Below are positions 26,596 through 34,559 of a DNA stretch of 64,000 bases, piece after piece. The stretch is from Rhodospirillaceae bacterium (GTDB taxonomy: Bacteria; Pseudomonadota; Alphaproteobacteria; Rhodospirillales; Casp-alpha2). The stretch is taken from assembly GCA_016845145.1 (NCBI GenBank), contig JAERTE010000026.1, forward strand, positions 1-64,000, given 5' to 3'. Within the stretch, counting starts at the first letter, position 1. Each line of letters begins with the position of its first letter. Under the pieces are notes generated by a model. That model did no database searches, had not been told where the DNA came from, and saw only the letters and a list, made by a program, of their open reading frames with translations. Both the position numbers and the translations under genes were made by a program.

Positions 26596-27636
26596 ATGAA
26601 AAACGCCTGTTTTCAGCTGTTCGGCGGTTGGTTGCGCTATCTGATGATGGGGGCGTGGCTGTTTGTCGGCCCGGCATGGGCGGATACGGAGACGGCGCCG
26701 AAACTGAGCCTCCCCATCGCTTGTGATGTCGGGAAAAACTGCTGGCTGGTGAATTTCGTGGATCTCGATTCGGGGCCGGGCCGAGGCGACTATCGTTGTG
26801 GTCAACAGACCTACAACGGCCACAAAGGCGTCGATATTGCCATTCGAGACCTGGCCGCCATGGAAAAAGGCGTGCGTGTCGTCGCCAGTGCGCCTGGCGT
26901 GGTCAAAGGTGTGCGCGACGGCATGCCCGATCGTATCCCCGATGACAAGTTTCGCCGGCAGTTCCGGCATCTGCATTGCGGCAATGGTCTGGTCATCGCG
27001 CACGGGGGCGGTTGGGAAACCCAGTATTGCCATTTGCGGCGCGGCAGCGTTGCGGTGAAAACCGGCGAGCGCGTCGAACGGGGGCAAAAACTGGGCTTCG
27101 TCGGCCATTCCGGCATGACCGAATTCCCTCATATTCATCTGAGCGTACGCCGCGCCGGTAAGGTCGTGGATCCGTTTTTGGGGCGGCGGTTGAAGCCGCT
27201 GGCCTCGTGTGGCCCAGCTTCCGACGCTTTGTGGACAGAAGCCGCGGCGCGCGATCTGGCGGCGCCGACCACGGCACTGTTCAATGGAGGGTTTGCCGCT
27301 GCCGAACCGAAAATACAGGCCATTCGCAAGGGGTTGTACAAAGCCAAGGCCTTGCCGCGGCGCTCGCCGGTGTTGATATTCTGGGTTGAGGCGTGGTGGG
27401 TGCGTAAAGGCGATCAACTGGAGATGAAGATCATCGGACCTGACGGAAATGTCGTACTCACCCATGCCAGTCAATTGCCCAAGCTTCAGGCGCGGCGGTT
27501 GGCTTTTGCGGGCCGCAAGAAAAAAGGGCTGTTTTGGCCGGGCGGCAAGTACACCGGCGAAGCGGTTTTGACCCGCACAATCGCCGGCAAAGTAAAACGG
27601 TTCCGGGCGCGGTATTCCGTGATGCTCAAAGACTGA
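26596..27636 (+). CDS. M23 family metallopeptidase (LytM domain), exported
   Basis: 346 aa. The signal peptide ends near GPAWA-DT (about residue 28), so the enzyme is periplasmic. The peptidase domain shows the zinc motif HKGVD (H-x3-D), then QYCHLRRG and PHIHLS (H-x-H), all intact, so a cell-wall endopeptidase activity is likely. It is more elaborate than usual, with an insertion containing RIPDDKFRRQFRHLHCG and a C-terminal beta-rich domain of about 130 residues. ATG 26596 is preferred over two adjacent upstream TTG codons. The Hpt gene follows 14 bp later. Confidence 0.88.
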   Translation: MKNACFQLFGGWLRYLMMGAWLFVGPAWADTETAPKLSLPIACDVGKNCWLVNFVDLDSGPGRGDYRCGQQTYNGHKGVDIAIRDLAAMEKGVRVVASAPGVVKGVRDGMPDRIPDDKFRRQFRHLHCGNGLVIAHGGGWETQYCHLRRGSVAVKTGERVERGQKLGFVGHSGMTEFPHIHLSVRRAGKVVDPFLGRRLKPLASCGPASDALWTEAAARDLAAPTTALFNGGFAAAEPKIQAIRKGLYKAKALPRRSPVLIFWVEAWWVRKGDQLEMKIIGPDGNVVLTHASQLPKLQARRLAFAGRKKKGLFWPGGKYTGEAVLTRTIAGKVKRFRARYSVMLKD

Positions 27637-27650
27637 CAAGGTGTGCCGAT

Positions 27651-27992
27651 ATGGTGGCAGCAAGCGAGGACAGCGATATCGACGATGAGATCGATGCCTT
27701 GCGCCGCGCGTTCGTCGAACGGCTGCCGACACGGGTCACGGCGCTGATTGATGCCATGGCCGCGGTTGACGCGGGAGCGGACGATGTGTCGAAGCAGCAC
27801 GCCATCGGCGAGGTTGGCAACGTGGCGCACGGGATCAGCGGCTCGGCGGGGTTGTTCGGTTTTCATGAATTGGCCGACGCCGCGGAGGCGTTGGAGACGG
27901 CTTGTGAGCATTCAGACAATCAACCCGTCGAGATTCCGGATCTAGTCGATTTGCATGAAACCGTGCGCATGCTGGCAGCTAAGGGGAGTTAA
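27651..27992 (+). CDS. Histidine phosphotransfer (Hpt) domain protein
   Basis: 113 aa, all-helical. VAHGISGSAGLFGF matches the Hpt phosphorylation-site pattern (AHxLKGSAxxFG-like) with the acceptor His in VAHG. No kinase or receiver domain is attached, so it could be a stand-alone shuttle in a multistep phosphorelay. No cognate hybrid kinase is adjacent. The ATG at 27651 is chosen because the upstream frame belongs to the M23 gene. Its TAA overlaps the stop of the convergent gene within a shared GTTAAC. Confidence 0.75.
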   Translation: MVAASEDSDIDDEIDALRRAFVERLPTRVTALIDAMAAVDAGADDVSKQHAIGEVGNVAHGISGSAGLFGFHELADAAEALETACEHSDNQPVEIPDLVDLHETVRMLAAKGS

Positions 27993-28429
27993 CGCTTCAA
28001 ACGCCGCTTCGATACCAGCTTCGGTGTTGCGCTGAGGCCGCGTTTGAGGCGGCTCGCCCCGGCGGCGGGTTTCGTGGCCGTGGGTTTCTTTTTGGCCCGG
28101 CTCTTCGGTTTTTTCACCGTCTTCCCATCGTCCGGCGCATCGAACAAATCGACTTTGGGTTTCGCCTTTTTTTCCTTTTGACGGGCCTCGATCATTTTCA
28201 AGGTGCGCTGTATCAACGGGTCGCGATCGATACGTTTGCGGGTTTTTTCCTCATGCACCCGTGAAATCTCCGCCACGACCTTGGTGATGGCGCGCGGGGT
28301 CATGCGCGGTTCGCACCAGCGCGCATAGGCGGCGACGGTCCAAGGATTGGCCGGCACTGCCTCAAGGCCGCGCCCGGCGCACCAGGCAACAAAATCTTCC
28401 CAGTCATTATTGTCTTGGCGACGCGGCAT
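27989..28429 (-). CDS. Uncharacterised basic protein with an integrase-type SAM-like N-terminus
   Basis: 146 aa. The first 60 residues (DWEDFVAWCAGRGLEAVPA, TVAAYARWCE, RAITKVVAEISRVHEEK) resemble the N-terminal SAM-like core-binding domain of tyrosine recombinases, but no catalytic domain follows. From about residue 80 the protein is Lys/Arg/Ala/Pro-rich and probably disordered, which suggests nucleic-acid binding. Function unknown. It converges with the Hpt gene, overlapping by 4 bp. Confidence 0.6.
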   Translation of the reverse strand: MPRRQDNNDWEDFVAWCAGRGLEAVPANPWTVAAYARWCEPRMTPRAITKVVAEISRVHEEKTRKRIDRDPLIQRTLKMIEARQKEKKAKPKVDLFDAPDDGKTVKKPKSRAKKKPTATKPAAGASRLKRGLSATPKLVSKRRLKR

Positions 28430-28561
28430 GCGGCTCCTGGCATCCGTTGATGTTGGTGACCGATCAGGGTATCAGGTGTGCGGCTAACGGCAAAGCCCTT
28501 GAAACAGAAGGGGTATGGAGCCATTTAGATGTGGCCGCGAACCAACAAGGGAGATTCCACC

Positions 28562-29671
28562 ATGAGCGAAACGGCCCAAGGACCAATTTGGGAAGGGTAT
28601 CGCCGGTTCATCGTGGCCCGGAAGGTCCGGGAGAGTGGCACGGTGACATCGTTCTATCTGACACCCGAAGACGGCGGCCCGCTGGCGCCGTTCCGGCCGG
28701 GCCAGCATATCGGCATCAAGCTCGACATACCGGGCCAGTTCGTGCCTGTCATGCGCAGCTACACGCTTTCCGACAGCCCTTCTCAGGCGGGTCACTACAG
28801 GCTGTCGATCAAACGCGAACCGGCCCCGGCGGACGAGCCGGAGTTGGAGCCGGGCGTGTCGTCGAATTTCATGCACGACCATGTGGCGGAAGGCACAGTC
28901 GTCGAGTTGCGCGCGCCCGGCGGTGACTTCGTGCTGCGGCCCGAGGGCAAAGGACCGGTGGTGTTGCTGTCGGGCGGCGTTGGATGCACGCCGATGATCA
29001 GCATGCTGAGCGCCATTGCCGACGCAGGTGCGGCGCGCGAGGTGTGGTTTATCCATGGCGTGAAAAATGGCGCTGAGCATGCGTTTGGCTCATTCGTGCG
29101 CGCGCTGGCTGCCGAGCGCCCGAACATCCACGTCCATATCCGCTACTCCCGACCTGGTCCCGCGGACGAAGCCGGGCGCGATTTCGACAGCACCGGCCAT
29201 GTGGATATGGACCTGCTGCGTCAACTGCTCCCCGGCCCCACCCCGCAGTTTTACCTGTGCGGCGCAACACCGTTCATGAAGTCGTTGTATCAGGGATTGA
29301 CCGACTGGGGCGTCGATCCGTTTCAGATCAATTACGAGTTTTTCGGTGCCGCCAGTGATTTGACCGGCGAAGAAGCTCCCGTGCCCGCGGTCGTGGACGC
29401 GGACCCGGACGAGACCTATCAGGTGACGTTTGAGCGCTCCGGCGTAACCGCCACCTGGACGCCGGAGATCGGCAGCCTGCTCAATCTCGCTGAAGCGAAC
29501 GGCGTCATGCCCGACTACATCTGCCGCAAGGGGATGTGCCAAACCTGCATGCAGCATGTGATGCACGGTTCATTCAAATACTTAAATGACGCGATTGTGC
29601 CGCCGGCGGGCGAGGGCAACGTGCTGATCTGCAGTGCACGTCCAACCAGCGATTTGGTGCTGAATTTGTAA
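28562..29671 (+). CDS. FAD/NAD(P)-binding reductase with C-terminal 2Fe-2S ferredoxin domain (Hcr / flavohemoglobin-reductase-like)
   Basis: 369 aa. The FAD domain (about 10-110) has MRSYTLSDSP, the RxYS/T-type flavin site. The NAD(P)H domain (about 118-245) has LLSGGVGCTPMISML and YLCGATPFMKSL. The C-terminal plant-type ferredoxin (about 285-369) has the cluster pattern CRKGMCQTC with a distal Cys in VLICSARP. This is the electron-transfer half of flavohemoglobin plus a ferredoxin, without globin. Hcr, which reduces hybrid cluster protein, has the same layout. The stop is 6 bp from that of the convergent bacteriohemerythrin, suggesting a linked role in O2 or NO chemistry (inference). Confidence 0.85.
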   Translation: MSETAQGPIWEGYRRFIVARKVRESGTVTSFYLTPEDGGPLAPFRPGQHIGIKLDIPGQFVPVMRSYTLSDSPSQAGHYRLSIKREPAPADEPELEPGVSSNFMHDHVAEGTVVELRAPGGDFVLRPEGKGPVVLLSGGVGCTPMISMLSAIADAGAAREVWFIHGVKNGAEHAFGSFVRALAAERPNIHVHIRYSRPGPADEAGRDFDSTGHVDMDLLRQLLPGPTPQFYLCGATPFMKSLYQGLTDWGVDPFQINYEFFGAASDLTGEEAPVPAVVDADPDETYQVTFERSGVTATWTPEIGSLLNLAEANGVMPDYICRKGMCQTCMQHVMHGSFKYLNDAIVPPAGEGNVLICSARPTSDLVLNL

Positions 29672-29677
29672 TCAGCC

Positions 29678-30094
29678 TTAGGCTTCGCCGATTCTCGCTT
29701 CCTTCATGACGGGCACATAGTCCATGTCGGTATACAGGATATGCCCCGTCAGCCAGCCCTTGAGAAATTCCAGAAAGGCGTCTTGGTCGAAATCCTCGGG
29801 CGAGTCGTCGAATTGTTCTTTCAGGTTGAACACCCGCGCCGACAACCTGCGGTGCGCTTCCGCGTGGTCCTCCAGGTCGGCATAACCGGCTTGGTCCATG
29901 AAATTTTCTTCGCGGATGAAGTGCACGTTCACGTAATTCACCAATCCCGCTAAGGTCTCGGCGATGGCTTCTTGACTGTCACCGGCGGAGATTTTGTCGT
30001 GCAGATCGTTGACGAACATGAACAGCGCCTGATGATCGTTGTCGATATCGACGATGCCGGTGGCGTATTCGTTGGACCATTCCATGAAGGGCAT
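29678..30094 (-). CDS. Bacteriohemerythrin
   Basis: 138 aa single-domain di-iron O2-binding protein. All seven ligands are present at canonical spacing: H21, H58 and E62 (H-x3-E), H77 and H81 (H-x3-H), H118 and D123 (H-x4-D). Free bacteriohemerythrins deliver or buffer O2, or respond to NO. The gene is preceded at 30163-30176 by a perfect FNR/FixK box, so expression is probably raised at low oxygen. It converges on the ferredoxin-type reductase. Confidence 0.95.
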   Translation of the reverse strand: MPFMEWSNEYATGIVDIDNDHQALFMFVNDLHDKISAGDSQEAIAETLAGLVNYVNVHFIREENFMDQAGYADLEDHAEAHRRLSARVFNLKEQFDDSPEDFDQDAFLEFLKGWLTGHILYTDMDYVPVMKEARIGEA

Positions 30095-30162
30095 GAGACT
30101 CTCCCCGTATCTCTTGGCTTGTTAGATTTGGAAAAGTCTATCAGCGTCGTTGCCTGCGAGGT

Positions 30163-30176
30163 TTGATGTAAATCAA
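30163..30176 (-). promoter_or_regulatory. FNR/FixK box upstream of bacteriohemerythrin
   Basis: Perfect TTGAT-GTAA-ATCAA palindrome, centred 75 bp upstream of the hemerythrin start. On the minus strand a -10-like GATAGA lies at 30143-30138, 26.5 bp from the box centre, nearly the same geometry as at 9271-9310. The box is also 99 bp upstream of the divergent DUF2189 gene, so it could act in both directions, but I see no matching -10 on the plus strand. Confidence 0.75.
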
Positions 30177-30274
30177 CCGAGACGCTCTGCCCCCTGGTGG
30201 TTCCCTTGCTTCGCCAATTGCGTTAGCCTAGCGGGCAATTGGTGAATTCGAACATCCGGGGGGAGGCGAAGATC

Positions 30275-31126
30275 ATGACCGATACCTCTAACAGCGACAT
30301 GGCGGGCGATGCCGCAAGCGGTGCGTCGGGCGAGACAGTTGTATCACGCCCGAGTGGCGCCCTACCGTTCCACGACCGCATCAACACCATCACCACGCAA
30401 GAGCCCTGGGGCTGGTTGGCCGCCGGCTGGCGCGACATGCGCTCAGCACCCGGTTTGAGTATCGGATACGGCGCTCTGTTCGTCGCCAGCGGCTACGCTG
30501 TCACTTTCGGGCTCTACCAACTCGACATGACTTATATGATCTGGCCCATGGCGGCCGGGTTCTTGCTGATCGCGCCGGTGTTCTGCGTGGCGTTTTACGA
30601 AATCAGCCGCCGGCTCGAACTCGGCCTGGATCTTAACTTCTCTGCCCTGGCGAAAGCCTGGTGCGGCGACGCCCGGTGCGTGCTGGGTGCGGGGTTGGCG
30701 CTGGTGTTCTTTATGATCCTGTGGATCAGGGTCGCGGCGCTGATCTACGCCATCAACTTCCCCTACACCGGCCTCTCAATCGAGGAAATGACCGTCAAAA
30801 CCTTCTTCACCACCGACGGCCTGACGTTCCTGGCGGTCGGCTCAGTCCTCGGTGCAGTTTTGGCCTTCCTGGCCTTTTTGGTCAGCGCCGTATCGCTGCA
30901 GGCGATGCTCGCCCAAGACACCGGCTTTCTTGGTGGTGTCATTATCAGCGTGTTGTCCGTAACCCGCAACTTCGGCCCGATGATGCTATGGGCGGCAATC
31001 ATCGTGGTGGTAACCACGGCGGGCCTGGCGGCGGCGTTCATCGGCCTGGCCATCACCATGCCCTTGATCGGCCACGCCAGCTGGCACGCCTACCGCAGCG
31101 TCATCCGCGATCCGGCGGAGACATAA
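30275..31126 (+). CDS. DUF2189 integral membrane protein
   Basis: 283 aa. After a polar N-terminus (about 50 residues), the order WGWLAAGWRDMRSAPGLSIGYG and LIAPVFCVAFYEISRRLE is characteristic of DUF2189. About six hydrophobic segments follow, ending with a helix near WAAIIVVVTTAGLAAAF. Function unknown; I recall members in proteobacteria near respiratory or denitrification genes, which fits the FNR box in the divergent promoter. The ATG at 30275 is preceded by GGGGGGAGG at about 30258-30266. Confidence 0.82.
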   Translation: MTDTSNSDMAGDAASGASGETVVSRPSGALPFHDRINTITTQEPWGWLAAGWRDMRSAPGLSIGYGALFVASGYAVTFGLYQLDMTYMIWPMAAGFLLIAPVFCVAFYEISRRLELGLDLNFSALAKAWCGDARCVLGAGLALVFFMILWIRVAALIYAINFPYTGLSIEEMTVKTFFTTDGLTFLAVGSVLGAVLAFLAFLVSAVSLQAMLAQDTGFLGGVIISVLSVTRNFGPMMLWAAIIVVVTTAGLAAAFIGLAITMPLIGHASWHAYRSVIRDPAET

Positions 31127-31146
31127 CGGCGCGGGAATGACGCCGT
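31126..31146 (+). terminator. Hairpin after DUF2189, possible terminator
   Basis: ACGGCG (31126-31131) and CGCCGT (31141-31146) form a 6-bp stem starting at the stop codon, followed by GTTTG. The T-run is short, so termination would be weak. Confidence 0.35.
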
Positions 31147-31193
31147 GTTTGTATCACTCGGTCCCAACGCTCTCGACAATGACGAGCACCCCC

Positions 31194-31718
31194 TCACCCA
31201 TCCTCCCGTAACTCCGCCCGATACCGCGCCGAGTGTTTGACGTAGTGGTCGGCGGCCCGGATCAGGCCTTGGATGTCATCGTCGGACATCTCGCGTTTCA
31301 CCTTGCCGGGTTGGCCCATGACCAGTGAGCCGGCGGGGATTTCCTTGCCTTCGGGGATCAGCGTGCCGGCGCCGATTAGGCAGTTTTCGCCGATCACCGC
31401 GCCGTTCAAGACAACCGCGCCGACGCCGATCAGGGAATTGGCGCCGACCGTGCAGCCGTGCAGCATGGCCATGTGGCCGACCGTGACGTTTTTTCCCAAT
31501 GTGAGCGGAAAGCCCGGGTCCACGTGCAGCACGCAGCCGTCCTGCACGTTGGAGCGCTCGCCCAAGGTAATCGGCTCGTTGTCGCCGCGCAGCGTCGCGT
31601 TGAACCACACGCTGGCGTCTTTCTCTAAGCTCACCTGTCCGATGACCGACGCGTTGGGCGCGATCCAATTGCCGTCGGGGTGGGTTTGAACACGGTGTTC
31701 ACCAAGCGTGTATTTCAT
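31194..31718 (-). CDS. Gamma-class carbonic anhydrase-like hexapeptide-repeat protein (YrdA/PaaY type)
   Basis: 174 aa left-handed beta-helix with repeated hexapeptide turns ([40 protein letters not shown]). Metal-ligand histidines are at VLHVDPGF and VGHMAMLHG, as in gamma carbonic anhydrases. The start is the ATG of [10 protein letters not shown] at 31718. Many family members lack measurable anhydrase activity, so the enzymatic call is provisional. It is a single gene, divergent from the LpxR-like gene. Confidence 0.85.
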   Translation of the reverse strand: MKYTLGEHRVQTHPDGNWIAPNASVIGQVSLEKDASVWFNATLRGDNEPITLGERSNVQDGCVLHVDPGFPLTLGKNVTVGHMAMLHGCTVGANSLIGVGAVVLNGAVIGENCLIGAGTLIPEGKEIPAGSLVMGQPGKVKREMSDDDIQGLIRAADHYVKHSARYRAELREDG

Positions 31719-31826
31719 CGGGCGGTCCTTCGTCTTTGAGTTTGGGGTTGGCGGCAATGTATCAGGCGTTTCTCAGGTGTGCATCCTGTACGTTGACCGT
31801 TAATCTTTGCGCGCTAAACTCGCCCC

Positions 31827-32867
31827 ATGCGCCCGCTGATGTTCCGATTGTTCTTGATGACGTGTCTGTTGTGGCCGGCAATCGCTGCGGCCGCTGATCG
31901 GGAAATTGCAAAAGCCGGCGATACGGAACTCGGCACCTTCGCCTTCACCTTTGAGAACGATTTATTCGCCGGTACGGACCGTCATTACACCAACGGCATG
32001 CGCGCCTCGTGGCTGTCGCCGGAAGGCGGCAAGACCTTGCCGGTGTTGCAACAAGTCCGCGATCTGCTGGAGGTCATCGCCCAGGACGAAAACAAATCGA
32101 CGCGCTTCGGGTGGGCCTTGGGCCAGGATATCTACACACCGACCGACCGCTTCAGCACTTCGGTGGTTACGGATGACCGGCCTTATGCGGGTTGGCTTTA
32201 CGGCAGTCTGTCACTGCACACGGTGACGGACAATGCAAACGGCAGCCAGACATCGGAATCGGTGGAGCTGAGCCTCGGCGTCGTCGGGCCCGAAGCGCAA
32301 GGCGAAGAGGCGCAGGACTTCGTCCACGACCTGCGCCTGATTGATAACTTTGAGGGCTGGGACAACCAACTGAAAACAGAGCCCGGCCTGTTGATCGCCT
32401 ATGAGCGCAAGTGGCGGCTCGCAGACCCATGGCAGCTGGGTCGGGGTTGGCAGGCGGACTTCGTACCGCATATGGGCGCAAGCCTGGGCAATGTGCTGAC
32501 TCATGTGAACGCCGGGGGGGCCATGCGCGTGGGGCTCAACCTGCCCAGCGATTTCGGCCCGCCGTCGCTGATCCACGGCGGCGCGTCATTGGATAAGCTG
32601 CATGAAGAGGGCTGGGGTTTTTATCTGTTTACCACCGCCGAAGGGCGTTACGTGGCGCACAATATTTTTATCGACGGCAACACATGGCGCGACAGTCACA
32701 GTGTCGGGCGCGAGCCGTTCGTCGGGCGGCTCAGTGTCGGCGCCGCCATCACTCTTGGCCGCTTTCAGATCGCCTATACCAATGCGCTGATCACCAAGGA
32801 ATTCGAAGGCCAGGCCCGGGTCAGCCGGTTTGGCTCCTTGAGCGCTTCGTTTCAGGCGTTTTTCTAG
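31827..32867 (+). CDS. LpxR-family outer-membrane lipid A deacylase-like protein (DUF2219)
   Basis: 346 aa. A signal peptide ends near IAAAA-DR (about residue 23). The mature N-terminus FTFENDLFAGTDRHYTNGMR carries the Asn-Asp and TDRxYTNG features of the LpxR active-site strands. DDRPYAGWLYGS is a second family motif, and the C-terminus ends in Phe (FQAFF), as expected for an outer-membrane beta-barrel. LpxR removes 3'-acyloxyacyl chains from lipid A with Ca2+. Activity is likely but the substrate is inferred from the family. Confidence 0.85.
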   Translation: MRPLMFRLFLMTCLLWPAIAAAADREIAKAGDTELGTFAFTFENDLFAGTDRHYTNGMRASWLSPEGGKTLPVLQQVRDLLEVIAQDENKSTRFGWALGQDIYTPTDRFSTSVVTDDRPYAGWLYGSLSLHTVTDNANGSQTSESVELSLGVVGPEAQGEEAQDFVHDLRLIDNFEGWDNQLKTEPGLLIAYERKWRLADPWQLGRGWQADFVPHMGASLGNVLTHVNAGGAMRVGLNLPSDFGPPSLIHGGASLDKLHEEGWGFYLFTTAEGRYVAHNIFIDGNTWRDSHSVGREPFVGRLSVGAAITLGRFQIAYTNALITKEFEGQARVSRFGSLSASFQAFF

Positions 32868-32950
32868 ACCCCCTGTTCGGCGATTTGCCTCCTAAATCCA
32901 CTCGCATTACCATCAAGGAACGGTGCCATGGAGAGCACAGGGAGGAAGCC

Positions 32951-34546
32951 ATGTTCTTGTCGTCGGAGGGGTATCGCGAGTCGTTGCGCGCCATGAGCCC
33001 GCGCGTGTTCGTCGATGGCGAGCAAATTGATTCAGTCGCCGATGCGCCCATGCTCGCACCCGGCGTCAACGCCGTCGGCCTGACCTACGATTTCGCGTTG
33101 GAGCCCGCCTACCGCAACCTGATGGTGGCGACGCAGCACACGTCAGGCCGCGAGGTCAACCGCATGCTGCACCTCAACCGCACGCCGCAGGACCTGATCA
33201 ACAAGCTGGAGGCCGTGCGCCTGCTGTGCCGCGAGGGCGGCTGCGTGCAGCGCTATTTGAACCACGACGGCTTCAACGCGCTCTATCAAGTGACGCATCA
33301 AATGGCGGCCGATGGTGATAACGAGCCGCACGACCGCTTCGTCAATTATCTGCACAAGGTGCAAGGCGAAGACCTCACCGTCGGCATTGCCATGACCGAT
33401 GGAAAGGGTGACCGTTCGCTTCATCCGCACCAGCAGTGGAATGCGGACGCCTATGTGCATATCAAGGAGCGTCGCGCCGACGGCATCGTCATTCGCGGCG
33501 CCAAGGCCATCGTCACCGGCGCGCCTTACATGCACGAATTCCTGGTCATGCCTTGCCGTAACATGAACGAAGCCGATGCCGACTATGCAGTCTGTTGCGC
33601 CGTGCCGGCGGATGCGGAGGGCATTACCATCGCGGCGCGCCCCGCCGGAACGCCGGGCAAAGTTGCGGCGAAGTTTTCGGGCCGCTATGGGCAGTCCACG
33701 GGTGTCGTCATGTTCGACGATGTGTTTGTGCCCTATGAGCGCGTGTTCCTGGATGGGCCGCAAGGCGATCAGTGGCGATATTCCCATCATCTGACCCGCA
33801 CCTACGCCACCCATCACCGCCACAGTTGCATCGGTGCGCGGGCGGGGTTCGGCGATCTGTTGATCGGTGCCGGCGTGCTCATGAGCCAAGCCAACGGATT
33901 GGACGTGGAGACAACGCCGCACCTGCGCGATCGTATGGTCGAATTGATCAAGACCGTGGAGGGATTTTACGCTTGTGGCGTGGCGGCGTCGGTTTACGGA
34001 TTCCAGGATCCATCGGGCGTCTATCAGCCGGACGGTGTTTTCGCCAATGTGGGGAAGCTATTGTTGGCGACACAGATTTACGACATGCACCGGCTTGCGC
34101 ATGAGGTCTCGGGCGGTTTGATCGTCACGCTGCCGGGCCCCGACGAGGATCACAACCCGGCGACAGCGGGAGATTTGTCGTCGATGCTGCAAACCCGGGA
34201 AGACGTGCCGCACGAGAAACGCATGGCCGTGGCGCGGCTGATGGAAGACCTGACGGCATCCGACGAGGCCGGATGGTATTCGGTGATCTCGCTGCATGGC
34301 GGCGGTTCGCCCGAAGCCATGAAGCGCGAGATTTACCGCTACTATCCCATCGAAGACCGCGTCGAGGTGGTGAAGAAACTGCTCGACCGCAACGTGTTGG
34401 CGGAAGACGGCAAGGATATCTCACGTGATCGCCAGCCCGGACGCTGTTGCCCGGTCGGCTGCCAGGTGCCGGAGACGCCTGAATTGGCCTTCGATCCCGA
34501 TGCGCCGACTTTGATTCCGTCGTCGCAAAAACCCGCTGCCGAATAG
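32951..34546 (+). CDS. HpaB / 4-hydroxybutyryl-CoA dehydratase superfamily flavoprotein
   Basis: 531 aa. Acyl-CoA-dehydrogenase-like fold of the 4-hydroxyphenylacetate 3-hydroxylase family, with VTGAPYMHEFLVMP, GVVMFDDVFVPYERVF and HHRHSCIGARAGFGD. By eye it aligns best with 4-hydroxybutyryl-CoA dehydratase (AbfD). However, two of the three Cys ligands of the AbfD 4Fe-4S cluster appear replaced (Tyr102 and Ala296), while one Cys (C98) and the His (H289) remain. It is therefore more likely a cluster-free oxygenase or isomerase. The ATG at 32951 has GGAGGAAG upstream. The isomerase-like gene follows 13 bp later. Confidence 0.8.
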   Translation: MFLSSEGYRESLRAMSPRVFVDGEQIDSVADAPMLAPGVNAVGLTYDFALEPAYRNLMVATQHTSGREVNRMLHLNRTPQDLINKLEAVRLLCREGGCVQRYLNHDGFNALYQVTHQMAADGDNEPHDRFVNYLHKVQGEDLTVGIAMTDGKGDRSLHPHQQWNADAYVHIKERRADGIVIRGAKAIVTGAPYMHEFLVMPCRNMNEADADYAVCCAVPADAEGITIAARPAGTPGKVAAKFSGRYGQSTGVVMFDDVFVPYERVFLDGPQGDQWRYSHHLTRTYATHHRHSCIGARAGFGDLLIGAGVLMSQANGLDVETTPHLRDRMVELIKTVEGFYACGVAASVYGFQDPSGVYQPDGVFANVGKLLLATQIYDMHRLAHEVSGGLIVTLPGPDEDHNPATAGDLSSMLQTREDVPHEKRMAVARLMEDLTASDEAGWYSVISLHGGGSPEAMKREIYRYYPIEDRVEVVKKLLDRNVLAEDGKDISRDRQPGRCCPVGCQVPETPELAFDPDAPTLIPSSQKPAAE

Positions 34547-34559
34547 AAAGGGAAAAACT

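Noticed and set aside
27989..28429. Phage integrase remnant
   Set aside because: Only the SAM-like N-terminal half is similar; there is no trace of the catalytic R-H-R-Y domain, no attachment-site repeat and no other phage gene nearby.
32951..34546. Annotation as 4-hydroxybutyryl-CoA dehydratase
   Set aside because: Two of the expected cluster cysteines appear substituted, and no 4-hydroxybutyrate pathway gene is nearby. Only the superfamily is supported.
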